From a bacterium (GTDB lineage Bacteria; Armatimonadota; HRBIN16): 6,194 bases of DNA. Both the position numbers and the translations under genes were made by a program. The stretch is taken from the NCBI GenBank assembly GCA_025057335.1, contig JANWXG010000163.1:1-6194 (forward strand). The letters run 5' to 3'. The notes beneath the pieces are model-generated. The model saw nothing but the letters and a program-made list of their open reading frames with translations. It searched no databases and was not told where the DNA came from. Every line of letters begins with the position of its first letter. Positions within the stretch are counted from its first letter, which is position 1. This document shows, piece by piece, positions 1 to 6,191 of this stretch.

Positions 1-500
1 GACGCGAGGTCTAGAAACTCGCCTGTGACGGGTTCACGACGATAGGGGATAGGGAAGAAGCGGCAGCCCCGCATGTCGGCGCACAGGCTGTTTTCCTCGA
101 GCAGGGTTTTGGCGAAGCCGAAGGCGGCATCTCGAAGACTGATTGATTCCTGCCCCGCATTCGTCAGGGTCAACTGCTCTTCTAGAGCCTCGTCCGTGAC
201 CTGAAACACGTGCTCTATCCGCAAGGAGTCCCTCTGCGCACGGAGGGTCACTCGAACGGAGCCATCTTCCAGATGTTCCACGCGCGGCGGTTCCAGCAGT
301 GTCGGCAGTGGGGCGTCGGGCTTGCCGTAGCAGTAATCGCCATCGGCGTACACACGCCCGGTTTGGCGGTCTATCAGGCGACAGGGGTTCAGCCCCTCGC
401 GCGTGCCGATGCGCAGTTCCAGTGCGGAGTTGCCCAGCACAAGCTCGCCTGTGCCTCGGCTCCGCCGCACGAAGGGGGCAATCTGTCTGCTTCGCGTCAT
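1..500 (-). CDS. Unrecognised, probably beta-rich protein, 5' part (runs off the left edge)
   Basis: The reading frame opens with ATG at 500 and stays open for 166 codons to the window edge, so the C-terminus is missing. The start is well supported: GGAGG (508-512) sits 7 nt upstream. A weak -10-like TATGAT (524-529, read on minus) lies just before it, with no convincing -35. The translation begins MTRSRQIAPFVRRS and has no signal peptide. Short alternating hydrophobic and polar strands (LVLGNSALELRI near residues 20-31, SLRIEHVFQV near 92-101, EEQLTLTNAG near 107-116) suggest a beta-sandwich, such as the N-terminal sugar-binding domain of a large glycoside hydrolase. No catalytic motif is visible in this part. 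It follows the GH38 mannosidase on the same strand, so a glycan-related role is an inference from context. The family is not recognised. Confidence 0.75.
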   Translation of the reverse strand, partial: MTRSRQIAPFVRRSRGTGELVLGNSALELRIGTREGLNPCRLIDRQTGRVYADGDYCYGKPDAPLPTLLEPPRVEHLEDGSVRVTLRAQRDSLRIEHVFQVTDEALEEQLTLTNAGQESISLRDAAFGFAKTLLEENSLCADMRGCRFFPIPYRREPVTGEFLDLA

Positions 501-550
501 GCGGTATCCTCCAAGGTCAATGTATCATATCCGTTCCGCGAACCTCAGCG

Positions 551-745
551 TAGTGCTTTGTTAAGTAGTGATTTCACGATTTCGCGCACCCTGCCCCCGA
601 TTGAAATCGGGGGCTATGGTGGAACAAAATCCGCCTTCGCGGATTAGGGAACCTGCGCAGGCAGGTTTGTTTCCGTCATAGCCCACCATTTCCATGGTGG
701 GTCATCCAGGAAGCCATCACAAGTTCATAAGTTCACAGAGCACTA
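551..745. mobile_element. MITE-like element, copy 1
   Basis: This non-coding element of 195 bp including its end TA dinucleotides is about 90% identical to copy 2 over 551-706 versus 744-900. Its left end begins TAGTGCTTTGTTAAG. Its right end, read on the other strand from 745, begins TAGTGCTCTGTGAAC, so the termini are inverted repeats. The right terminus carries an 8-nt tandem duplication (AAGTTCAT/AAGTTCAC, 721-736) that interrupts the match. A TA lies at each end (551-552 and 744-745). TA flanks plus inverted termini and no coding capacity match MITEs mobilised by IS630/Tc1/mariner-type transposases. That family assignment is an inference, and no transposase is present in the window. Confidence 0.65.
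594..701 (+). other. Structured core of MITE copy 1 (four tetraloop hairpins)
   Basis: Four perfect hairpins, each with a 4-nt loop, follow one another. CCCCCGAT/ATCGGGGG occupies 594-601 and 606-613. AATCCGC/GCGGATT occupies 628-634 and 639-645. AACCTGC/GCAGGTT occupies 650-656 and 661-667. CCCACCAT/ATGGTGGG occupies 682-689 and 694-701. An outer helix pairs 613-624 with 671-682 (GCTATGGTGGAA with TTCCGTCATAGC, two wobbles) and encloses hairpins two and three in a multibranch junction. There is no T-run after any hairpin, so a simple intrinsic terminator is not indicated. The fold may act as RNA or as single-stranded DNA during transposition. Confidence 0.6.
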
Positions 746-757
746 GTGCTCTGTGAA
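732..757. repeat. Perfect 26-bp palindrome at the junction of the two MITE copies
   Basis: The sequence reads TTCACAGAGCAC, then TA, then GTGCTCTGTGAA, and is its own reverse complement without a loop. It is explained by the right terminus of copy 1 meeting the left terminus of copy 2 across one shared TA (744-745). It could extrude as a cruciform, but it need not be a regulatory site in its own right. Confidence 0.8.
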
Positions 758-939
758 GTTGTGATTTCACGATTTCGCGCACCCTGCCCCCGATTGAAAT
801 CGGGGGCTATGGTGGAACAAAATCCGCCTTCGCGGATTGGAACAACCTGCGCAGGCAGGTTTGTTTCCATCATAGCCCGTCATTTCCATGGTGGGCTATC
901 AGAGAGGTAATCCCGAATTCACAACTTAACAGAGTAGTA
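744..939. mobile_element. MITE-like element, copy 2
   Basis: This is the second copy of the element, 196 bp, in the same orientation as copy 1. The left terminus (744-768) and right terminus (915-939 read on the other strand) match at 21 of 25 positions and share the core CTCTGT(G/T)AAGTTGTGA. The left TA (744-745) is also the right TA of copy 1, and the right TA is 938-939. The internal sequence differs from copy 1 by scattered substitutions and one indel near 839-844. The right terminus overlaps the last codons of the GH38 gene and supplies its stop codon TAA (926-928). Confidence 0.65.
787..895 (+). other. Structured core of MITE copy 2 (four tetraloop hairpins)
   Basis: The same architecture as copy 1 is kept, with stems at 787-794/799-806, 821-827/832-838, 844-850/855-861 and 876-883/888-895. 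The last stem has changed from CCCACCAT to CCCGTCAT while its partner ATGGTGGG is unchanged, replacing A-T and C-G pairs by G-T and T-G wobbles. In the outer helix, a T-G wobble of copy 1 is a T-A pair here (position 869). These differences keep the pairing if the plus strand is the folded strand. Confidence 0.6.
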
Positions 940-3900
940 GCTTCACAGTGACGATTTCAAAAGGCTGAATAGGTATGACGAAGGAACCATCCTCCAGCGG
1001 TAGCGGCTGCAGGTCGCGCTCCAGCAGGTCGCACAGCACTGCCTCACGCACCGGCAGGCGGGTGGAGACGCGCACCCCACCGCGCGAGTTGTACGCTTCG
1101 TAGAGGCGAACGATGATGGCGTCTTCATCCTCCGCCTTCTTCACCGATTCGATGATTACGCCATCACGGCTAACCTCGAAGAACGCGCCTTCCGTTGGCA
1201 TCTTGCCTCGCTGACCTGCTGGCAGCAATACTGCCCGAGGCGGGCAGTTCAGCTGGTAAGCCTCCTCGATGACTCCCGCTTCCTGCAAGCTGCCCGCGTG
1301 GGGGAGCAAAGAGTAGGTAAACTGGTGGCGTCCCATATCCGCTTCGGGGTCGGGCGCTTTCGGGGCGCGCAACAGGGTCAGGCGCAGCGTGTTGCCGAAC
1401 ACGTCGTGCCCATACTTGCAGTCGTTAAGCAGGGCGACGCCGTAGCTGTGCTCGCTCAGGTCTACCCACTTCTGCGCCGCCACCTCGAAGCGCGCCATGT
1501 CCCAGCTAGTGTTGTAGTGCGTGGGGCGCTCCACGTGACCGTATTGAATCTCGTAGGTTGCTCTCTGACTGTTGACCGCCACGGGGAAAGCCGCTTTGAG
1601 CAGCTGATACTCCTCGTGCCAGTCTACTTCGGTCACGAAGTCGATGCGCCGACTATCTTTCGCCAGCTGCACCGTCTGCACGATGCGCGAGTTGCCGAAC
1701 GTGCGTGTGAAGCGGATAGCGGCGCGCACGGGGCCCGTTTCTACCACTTCTACCGAGTCGAGCTCGGTAATCACTCGTCCCTTTTCCTGGTAGAAGAGGT
1801 CGATGTCCCAGGCGTCCCAGAAGAGGGGCTTGTCTTCGAACAGCTGCAACTGGTTGCCCTTCTCGCCGGGGGCAATCGCATCGTGCCCGTTTTCGCGGTC
1901 GTAGATGTGCTCTATCAGCCCCTGCGCGTCGAACTCGATGCGCAGGATGCCGTTGTCCAGCACGCGCGGGGAAACCGTAAACGGGTTCGCCTCCTCGCAG
2001 GGTTCCTCACGCAGGTCGTACAGGGTGTAGGCGTAGCCTTCGTAGCTGCACCAGTCGCGGAAGAGGGCGTAGCGACGCCCATCCTGCTGCACCACCTGCA
2101 CGGGCAACTCCGTTTCCCCGTACAGAGCCGAGCGCGGAGTGAACCCGTCGGGGAGCGGCACAGCGACCAGTTGAGGCGATGCTGCGGGGGGCGTCGTACG
2201 CACCACCAGCACGGGATGCTCCGTCCCCTCTGTGTTCACCTGTTCCGCCATCGCCTGCAGAGCGTCTGCAACGATACGCTCCCCGATTTCCCGCACCTCG
2301 GCGTAATCGCGCTCCGAGTCGCGATACACCTCGTTCACCGATGAGCCCGGGATGATGTCGTGGAACTGGTTTAGCAGCACCAGCTTCCACGCGCGCTCAA
2401 GCTCCCGCGCGGGGTAGTTTTTGAGACCATCGGGGCGCACACACGAGAGGAACTCCGCCTCGCGCAGCAGGAACTCGCTCTTGCGGTTATGGCGTTTATT
2501 GCGCGCCTGCGTGGTGTAGGTTCCGCGATGCAGCTCCAGATACAGCTCGCCCACCCACACGGGCAGGTCTTTCGCCTCCGCTTCCGCCTTGGCGAAGAAG
2601 TCGCGGGCGAACTCTAGCGTCACGCGCGGCATCCCTTCCACGTCGCGCAGGCGTCGGGCGTACTCCAGCATTTGCATGGTAGGACCGCCTCCGCCGTCGC
2701 CGTAGCCGTAGATGTAGAGGGCGCGTCGGGCGCGGTCATGCTCCTTGAAGTTGCGCACGTGGTACATCAGCTCGCGCGGCGTCATGTTGCCGTTGTAGGT
2801 GTCGGCGGGCGGGAAGTGCGTGAAGATGCGCGTGCCGTCGATGCCCTGCCATAGAAACGTGTGATGCGGGAACCTGTTGAACTGGTTCCAGCTAATCTTC
2901 TGCGTCAGGAAGTAGCGGATGCCCGCCTTCTTCAGGATTTGTGGCAGGCAAGCCGCGTAGCCGAACACGTCGGGCAGCCACAGGTCTACCGTCTCGATGC
3001 CGAACTCCTGCATCCAGAACCGCTTGCCATACAGAATCTGGCGCACCAGCGACTCGCCGCCCGTGATGTTGCAGTCTGCCTCCACCCACATCGACCCCGC
3101 CACTTCCCACCGCCCCTCGCGCACCTTCCGCTTGATGCGCTCGTAGAGGCGCGGCGCCAGCTCCTTCACCCAGGCGTACTGCTGTGCCTGAGAGCAGATA
3201 AACCTGTACTCGGGATACATCTCCATCAGGCGCAGGGCGGTAGCGAAAGTGTGGATGCATTTTTGCTGCGTACGCTCTGTGGGCCACAGCCACGCGGTGT
3301 CGATATGGGCGTGTCCGATAGCGCTGATTTCGTGGGCGGAGGGGCAGGCGGGCTTGTTGTATGCCTCCGCCACAATCCGACGGCAACGGGTGAGGCTGCG
3401 TCGGTCGTTAGGGTCAAAGGCGTTCACGGCAGCGTTGAGTGCATACAGCAGTTGCGCCCGACGAGGTTCGTGTTCTGGCAGCTCTTTCAACACCTCCAGT
3501 GCCACGCGCATATCAAGGTAGAGCGCCGTAACCTCTCTATCCCACAGCGCTAGACTGGCGTAGCGGAACGTGAAGGGGTTGGGAGGTGGCTCTACTGGTC
3601 TGGCATCCACGCTCACGTAGGGGTTCATGCCTGTCGCCTGCACGTAGAGGGTGACCTCTTCGCCCCCCTGCGCCGACTCGGTCACGAGGTATTCCCGATG
3701 ATGCTCATCGATACCCTGTCGCGGGTCATCGCCCACCCACACCACTGCCTCGGCGCCAGGGTCTATCAGAGCGCATACGCTTCCCCCGCGCCATTCGGGA
3801 GGGACGACAGCGGTGAAGCGGAACCAGGCGTCGCTCCATATCGGTCCCCAAGCGTAGCCCGGCTCCACAGGGGTATATTCCAGGGCGGGGGCGTCTTGAG

Positions 3901-4030
3901 GGCGGACTCTGCCCTGAGGTCGGTGCACTGCCGCCTGCATGGTTATCTGCGCTTGCCAGATTCGCGACTGCAACTCGTTGCGGATAAAACGTTCTACCCG
4001 TGATAGCGTCAGTTCAGGGTGTTTGAGCAT
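926..4030 (-). CDS. GH38 alpha-mannosidase, MAN2C1-like, complete
   Basis: Cytoplasmic retaining alpha-mannosidase that would release alpha-linked mannose from oligosaccharides using a divalent metal, usually zinc. Its 1034 residues are close to the usual length for the MAN2C1-type branch. There is no signal peptide. Residues 1 to about 230 form an N-terminal beta/linker region. The catalytic domain starts at HAHIDTAWLWP (240-250), where H242 and D244 are the expected metal ligands. WLPDVFGYA (351-359) holds the expected nucleophile D354. YGYGDGGGGP (441-450) holds D445, a candidate acid/base. NQFHDIIPGSS (554-564) holds the fourth metal ligand H557. Beta domains typical of the family follow to the end. 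The only start in this region is ATG 4030. The last residues LLLC and the stop codon lie within the terminus of MITE copy 2. The gene starts 60 bp after the small Cys peptide and may share its transcript. The exact substrate cannot be read from the sequence. Confidence 0.96.
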   Translation of the reverse strand: MLKHPELTLSRVERFIRNELQSRIWQAQITMQAAVHRPQGRVRPQDAPALEYTPVEPGYAWGPIWSDAWFRFTAVVPPEWRGGSVCALIDPGAEAVVWVGDDPRQGIDEHHREYLVTESAQGGEEVTLYVQATGMNPYVSVDARPVEPPPNPFTFRYASLALWDREVTALYLDMRVALEVLKELPEHEPRRAQLLYALNAAVNAFDPNDRRSLTRCRRIVAEAYNKPACPSAHEISAIGHAHIDTAWLWPTERTQQKCIHTFATALRLMEMYPEYRFICSQAQQYAWVKELAPRLYERIKRKVREGRWEVAGSMWVEADCNITGGESLVRQILYGKRFWMQEFGIETVDLWLPDVFGYAACLPQILKKAGIRYFLTQKISWNQFNRFPHHTFLWQGIDGTRIFTHFPPADTYNGNMTPRELMYHVRNFKEHDRARRALYIYGYGDGGGGPTMQMLEYARRLRDVEGMPRVTLEFARDFFAKAEAEAKDLPVWVGELYLELHRGTYTTQARNKRHNRKSEFLLREAEFLSCVRPDGLKNYPARELERAWKLVLLNQFHDIIPGSSVNEVYRDSERDYAEVREIGERIVADALQAMAEQVNTEGTEHPVLVVRTTPPAASPQLVAVPLPDGFTPRSALYGETELPVQVVQQDGRRYALFRDWCSYEGYAYTLYDLREEPCEEANPFTVSPRVLDNGILRIEFDAQGLIEHIYDRENGHDAIAPGEKGNQLQLFEDKPLFWDAWDIDLFYQEKGRVITELDSVEVVETGPVRAAIRFTRTFGNSRIVQTVQLAKDSRRIDFVTEVDWHEEYQLLKAAFPVAVNSQRATYEIQYGHVERPTHYNTSWDMARFEVAAQKWVDLSEHSYGVALLNDCKYGHDVFGNTLRLTLLRAPKAPDPEADMGRHQFTYSLLPHAGSLQEAGVIEEAYQLNCPPRAVLLPAGQRGKMPTEGAFFEVSRDGVIIESVKKAEDEDAIIVRLYEAYNSRGGVRVSTRLPVREAVLCDLLERDLQPLPLEDGSFVIPIQPFEIVTVKLLLC

Positions 4031-4046
4031 GGATGCCGTGTGGTCA

Positions 4047-4051
4047 CCTCC
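4047..4051 (-). promoter_or_regulatory. Shine-Dalgarno GGAGG of the GH38 gene with long spacing
   Basis: The minus strand reads GAGGAGGTG here, a strong anti-16S match. It lies 16 nt from the ATG at 4030, longer than the usual 5-10 nt. No in-frame ATG, GTG or TTG sits at a better distance, so the ATG stands, but initiation may be less efficient than the motif suggests. Confidence 0.55.
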
Positions 4052-4090
4052 TCGCCTGGCGTAGTTTCCACCCTTGTGCTCGACGGGCGA

Positions 4091-4267
4091 CTACGAGTTC
4101 CGTTGTATCGTGCTGCAGGCGAACTGCGAGAACGGTCCCGAGGTGCACTTACCGCATGCTAGCGCGGTGGTCTCGAAAATAGGTTCCGTGAGCATCTGCG
4201 GTTTGCGGTAGGGCTTTCTCGGTTTGTCGGAAGGTGAAGGCACACGTTGCTCCTGATGCTTCTCCAT
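4091..4267 (-). CDS. Putative RiPP precursor peptide, 58 aa, with CxxC...C core
   Basis: The start ATG (4267-4265) directly follows the TGA of the PqqD-like gene, and AGAGGGGG lies about 9 nt upstream as a ribosome site; the stop is TAG (4091-4093). The peptide begins MEKHQEQRVPSPSDKPRKPY and is charged and proline-rich up to about residue 23. It continues YRKPQMLTEPIFETTALACG (20-39), then KC (40-41), and ends ...FACSTIQRNS with C51. Cysteines are C38, C41 and C51. Y20, P23, M25 and F31 match the spacing of the lasso-peptide leader pattern YxxPxLxxxGxF, which PqqD-fold recognition elements bind; P29 replaces the glycine. A leader of roughly 34-37 residues and a core of about 21-24 is inferred. 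It could instead be an unmodified small metal-binding peptide. No modifying enzyme is in view, so the final product is unknown. Confidence 0.72.
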   Translation of the reverse strand: MEKHQEQRVPSPSDKPRKPYRKPQMLTEPIFETTALACGKCTSGPFSQFACSTIQRNS

Positions 4268-4615
4268 TCAGTTCATCCCCCTCTCTTCCACTTCGTCTTC
4301 GGAGGTTGGGTGGTCGAACAGGAAAGCGACCCCCTTCTCCACCATCTCTTGCGCGAACGCCAGCACGTCGGGCAACACCTCTTCAGGCGTAATCTCGTAC
4401 GTCTGGCTAAGCTCCAGGGCAATCTGCCTGAGGGTACGGCTGCCGTCCGCCAGTCGCCAGATAGTTGTGCCCACCTCGTTCAGGCTATGCAGCTCGCGTT
4501 CCTGTGGCGAGATGATGACCGCCTCGCCCTCAATAACGCGCCACGCCAGAAACGGGGAGCGCACCAGATACTGCTCGGGCGTCACATGCGGTGTCTTCTC
4601 TGCCTGCGGCTCCAT
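4268..4615 (-). CDS. PqqD-like protein (RiPP recognition element fold)
   Basis: Small winged-helix protein of 115 residues. PqqD-fold proteins bind leader peptides of ribosomal precursors and present them to processing enzymes. Family signatures are RSPFLAWRVIEGEAVII (19-35) and the beta hairpin ending ELHSLNEVGTTIWRLADG (41-58), followed by helices near 59-73 and 76-93. The conserved LN..G..IW.L.DG core is intact. The tail (99-115) is acidic and probably flexible. The start chosen is ATG 4615, where AAAGG lies 7 nt upstream; ATG 4621 is also possible, but AAAGG would then be only 1 nt away. The frame stays open up to 4723, but that part overlaps the peptidase gene and lacks family similarity. 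The gene overlaps the S24/S26-like gene by 34 bp and abuts the small Cys peptide gene, which is its likely partner. A role in PQQ synthesis is not supported, as no other pqq gene is present. Confidence 0.88.
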   Translation of the reverse strand: MEPQAEKTPHVTPEQYLVRSPFLAWRVIEGEAVIISPQERELHSLNEVGTTIWRLADGSRTLRQIALELSQTYEITPEEVLPDVLAFAQEMVEKGVAFLFDHPTSEDEVEERGMN

Positions 4616-5052
4616 CTCCATACCTTTCGCAACCCGTGCATGAGCTGGGGCGCGCGGGTCTGCAACAGCCCGTAGAGCCACCACTTGCCGCTGTAGGGCG
4701 AGAACACCTTCTTGCCTCGCCACACGGTGCGTACCGTACCCACCACTTGCTCGCGCAGCACCCGCTCCTCCGCCTCCAGCGTATCGCCACGCAATACAAT
4801 CTGCCCGTTCTCCACTGACACTACTCGATGGCAGCGCACGCCCCAGGGCGTGTTGACCAGCACGACCATGCCTGGGCGGATGCGCAGGGAAGGGACAATC
4901 TCGAGCACGTCCCCTTCGCGGATGAGGGGCGACATACTTCCCCCCTGCGCCTTCAGCCAGACGGTCTCGCCTGCGTGCAGGCGCTCCAGCAGCTGCACTG
5001 TCTGTTCGCTCAACGGGCGGATTTCCCCTTGCGATCCTCTCGCCATCGCCAC
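4582..5052 (-). CDS. S24/S26-like serine peptidase
   Basis: Protein of 156 residues with the signal-peptidase/LexA-like fold. GGSMSPLIREGD (37-48) contains the candidate nucleophile S39. The lysine of bacterial signal peptidase I appears to be replaced by histidine in CHRVV (H75), and VLRGD (D90) gives an acidic residue. This Ser-His-Asp pattern is that of SipW/archaeal/ER-type signal peptidases. Unlike those enzymes, no N-terminal membrane helix precedes S39, so it is probably soluble or peripheral. The C-terminal tail (from about 112) is rich in Trp, Arg and Lys and may bind membranes or nucleic acid. The start is GTG 5052 (GAGG 4 nt upstream) or ATG 5046 (GAGG 10 nt upstream), and the two are hard to separate. 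It overlaps the SpoIID-like gene by up to 43 bp and the PqqD-like gene by 34 bp. By position it could cleave the leader of the small peptide; this is an inference. Confidence 0.85.
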   Translation of the reverse strand: MAMARGSQGEIRPLSEQTVQLLERLHAGETVWLKAQGGSMSPLIREGDVLEIVPSLRIRPGMVVLVNTPWGVRCHRVVSVENGQIVLRGDTLEAEERVLREQVVGTVRTVWRGKKVFSPYSGKWWLYGLLQTRAPQLMHGLRKVWRWSRRQRRHRM

Positions 5053-6191
5053 ATCGCCTCGCTCAGCGGCGCCAACTGCGCGCTAGGATAGTAGAACTGC
5101 AGTATCTGCTCCGCCTTTTGCCCTACCCGTGCTCTGCCCGCTGCCCCCCACTGACACAGCCCGCCCCCATGTCCCGAACCGCGCCCCTCAAACACGAGGG
5201 TTCCGTCCGCCTCTACCCGTACGCTGCACAGTGTGGAAGGCAGCAGGAGCCTCTGGCGCAGCTGCGTCGCCGCGATGTCCGCCGTCTGATTGCCCCAGCG
5301 CAGGCGCAACACCCTCACACGCCCGCTGGAGTCGGTCTGGACAACTTGCGCCTCTACGTCGCCTTTCGGCGCTTCCTGTGGAGAATCCTTCCCCCCTGCC
5401 AGCTGCCATACCTCCAGAATCGGGAAGCGCAGCACCCAGCAGTGTCGTGGGTTCGCTGCGCAATAGTCTTCTCCCTGTTCGTCGCGGTCTGAGGCGGGAG
5501 CGTTCGCGCCGTCGGGGGAGAGCGGTTGTCCCCCGCAGTCGGCAGTGTACACGCCGTCTACGGGCGCCTCGGCGTTGACTAGGATGAGCCCTGCCGTTTC
5601 GCGTACCGCCTGAGTCGTGCTCTCTTGCTCAGCGAGCATCCCTCTATACACCTGGCAGTGCGTGCCATCACAAAAGTCTGTACCCTCCGCCTCGTGCTTA
5701 CCCCGATTGCGCACACTCCAGCTGCGCGCGGCAATCGCCTGCGCCTTGAGCGCCTCGGCGGGAAAACGGGGGGGCATCTCCAGCGGCACTACGCCCAGCA
5801 GGTACTCCTCCAGCAGCAGCACGTTTACCACTTGCAACTTGCCCTGACGCAGGCGCAATACCAGCCTGCCCCGATAGCTTTGCTGGCTGTTTGAACCAGC
5901 ATTTTGGGAGAGCGTAAGCGGTGCCTCTCCCTGCAGGGTCCATTCCTGCGCGGTCACTCGCTTGCCCCCGAAGCGCAAGGCAAGCTCGTCTCCCTCTCGC
6001 TCCACGGTGACGGTCTCCCCAGCAGGGAGGCGATGCGTCTTCTCTGCGCCTGTCGCCTGCCAGGGGGAAGCGCTGGTCACGACGAGCGGAAGATTTCGCC
6101 AGCGGGTCAGCCACACGCGCACCTCTGGGCGGAAAGGCTCCTGTGCCTCCAGCAAAGGCGCTAGTAAGAGATACAGTAGGCAATGCAGCAC
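5010..6191 (-). CDS. SpoIID/LytB-domain protein, probable secreted peptidoglycan glycan-strand cleaving enzyme
   Basis: About 393 residues. SpoIID-type enzymes are lytic transglycosylases that cut glycan strands from which stem peptides have been removed; in non-sporulating bacteria related proteins act in wall remodelling. The N-terminus LHCLLYLLLAPLLEAQEPF looks like a signal peptide, with cleavage plausible after LEA, so the protein is exported. Residues 50-120 form a beta-rich leader region. The domain core has YLLGVVPLEMPPRFPAEALK (130-149), with E138 as the expected catalytic acid, then CDGTHCQVY (174-182), the Cys/His cluster that binds zinc in characterised SpoIID proteins. Near the end is GRGSGHGGGLCQWGAAGRA (336-354), with C346 in the usual GHGxGxxQWGA motif. 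GTG 6191 lies 3 bp from the edge and the frame is still open there, so the true start may be outside the window. The C-terminus overlaps the peptidase gene, placing it first among the visible genes of this operon. Confidence 0.9.
   Translation of the reverse strand: MLHCLLYLLLAPLLEAQEPFRPEVRVWLTRWRNLPLVVTSASPWQATGAEKTHRLPAGETVTVEREGDELALRFGGKRVTAQEWTLQGEAPLTLSQNAGSNSQQSYRGRLVLRLRQGKLQVVNVLLLEEYLLGVVPLEMPPRFPAEALKAQAIAARSWSVRNRGKHEAEGTDFCDGTHCQVYRGMLAEQESTTQAVRETAGLILVNAEAPVDGVYTADCGGQPLSPDGANAPASDRDEQGEDYCAANPRHCWVLRFPILEVWQLAGGKDSPQEAPKGDVEAQVVQTDSSGRVRVLRLRWGNQTADIAATQLRQRLLLPSTLCSVRVEADGTLVFEGRGSGHGGGLCQWGAAGRARVGQKAEQILQFYYPSAQLAPLSEAMWRWREDRKGKSAR

Noticed and set aside
594..613. Intrinsic terminator hairpin
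   Set aside because: The stem is strong, but no T-run follows on either strand, and it is part of a larger repeated fold.
210..647. Plus-strand reading frame covering the left gene's start and MITE copy 1
   Set aside because: It crosses a strong minus-strand start and ribosome site and runs into non-coding hairpin repeats, with no recognisable protein pattern.
551..939. CRISPR array
   Set aside because: There are only two long copies with inverted termini and no regular short repeats or spacers.
1298..2344. Long plus-strand reading frame (348 codons) opposite the mannosidase
   Set aside because: It lies wholly antisense to a well-conserved GH38 gene, its composition is what the opposite strand of a GC-rich gene gives, and it shows no family motif.
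2861..3553. Plus-strand reading frame of 230 codons
   Set aside because: It is antisense to the GH38 catalytic domain, whose motifs are intact in the minus frame, so it is a shadow frame.
4031..4090. Terminator or promoter between the Cys peptide and the mannosidase
   Set aside because: I saw no stable hairpin with a T-run and no paired -35/-10 boxes; only the ribosome site of the mannosidase stands out.
4247..4675. Plus-strand frame opposite the PqqD-like gene
   Set aside because: The minus frame has the clear PqqD core; this is its complement.
4616..4723. N-terminal extension of the PqqD-like protein to an ATG at 4723
   Set aside because: The added 36 residues overlap the peptidase coding region in another frame, have no family similarity, and a better placed ribosome site serves ATG 4615.
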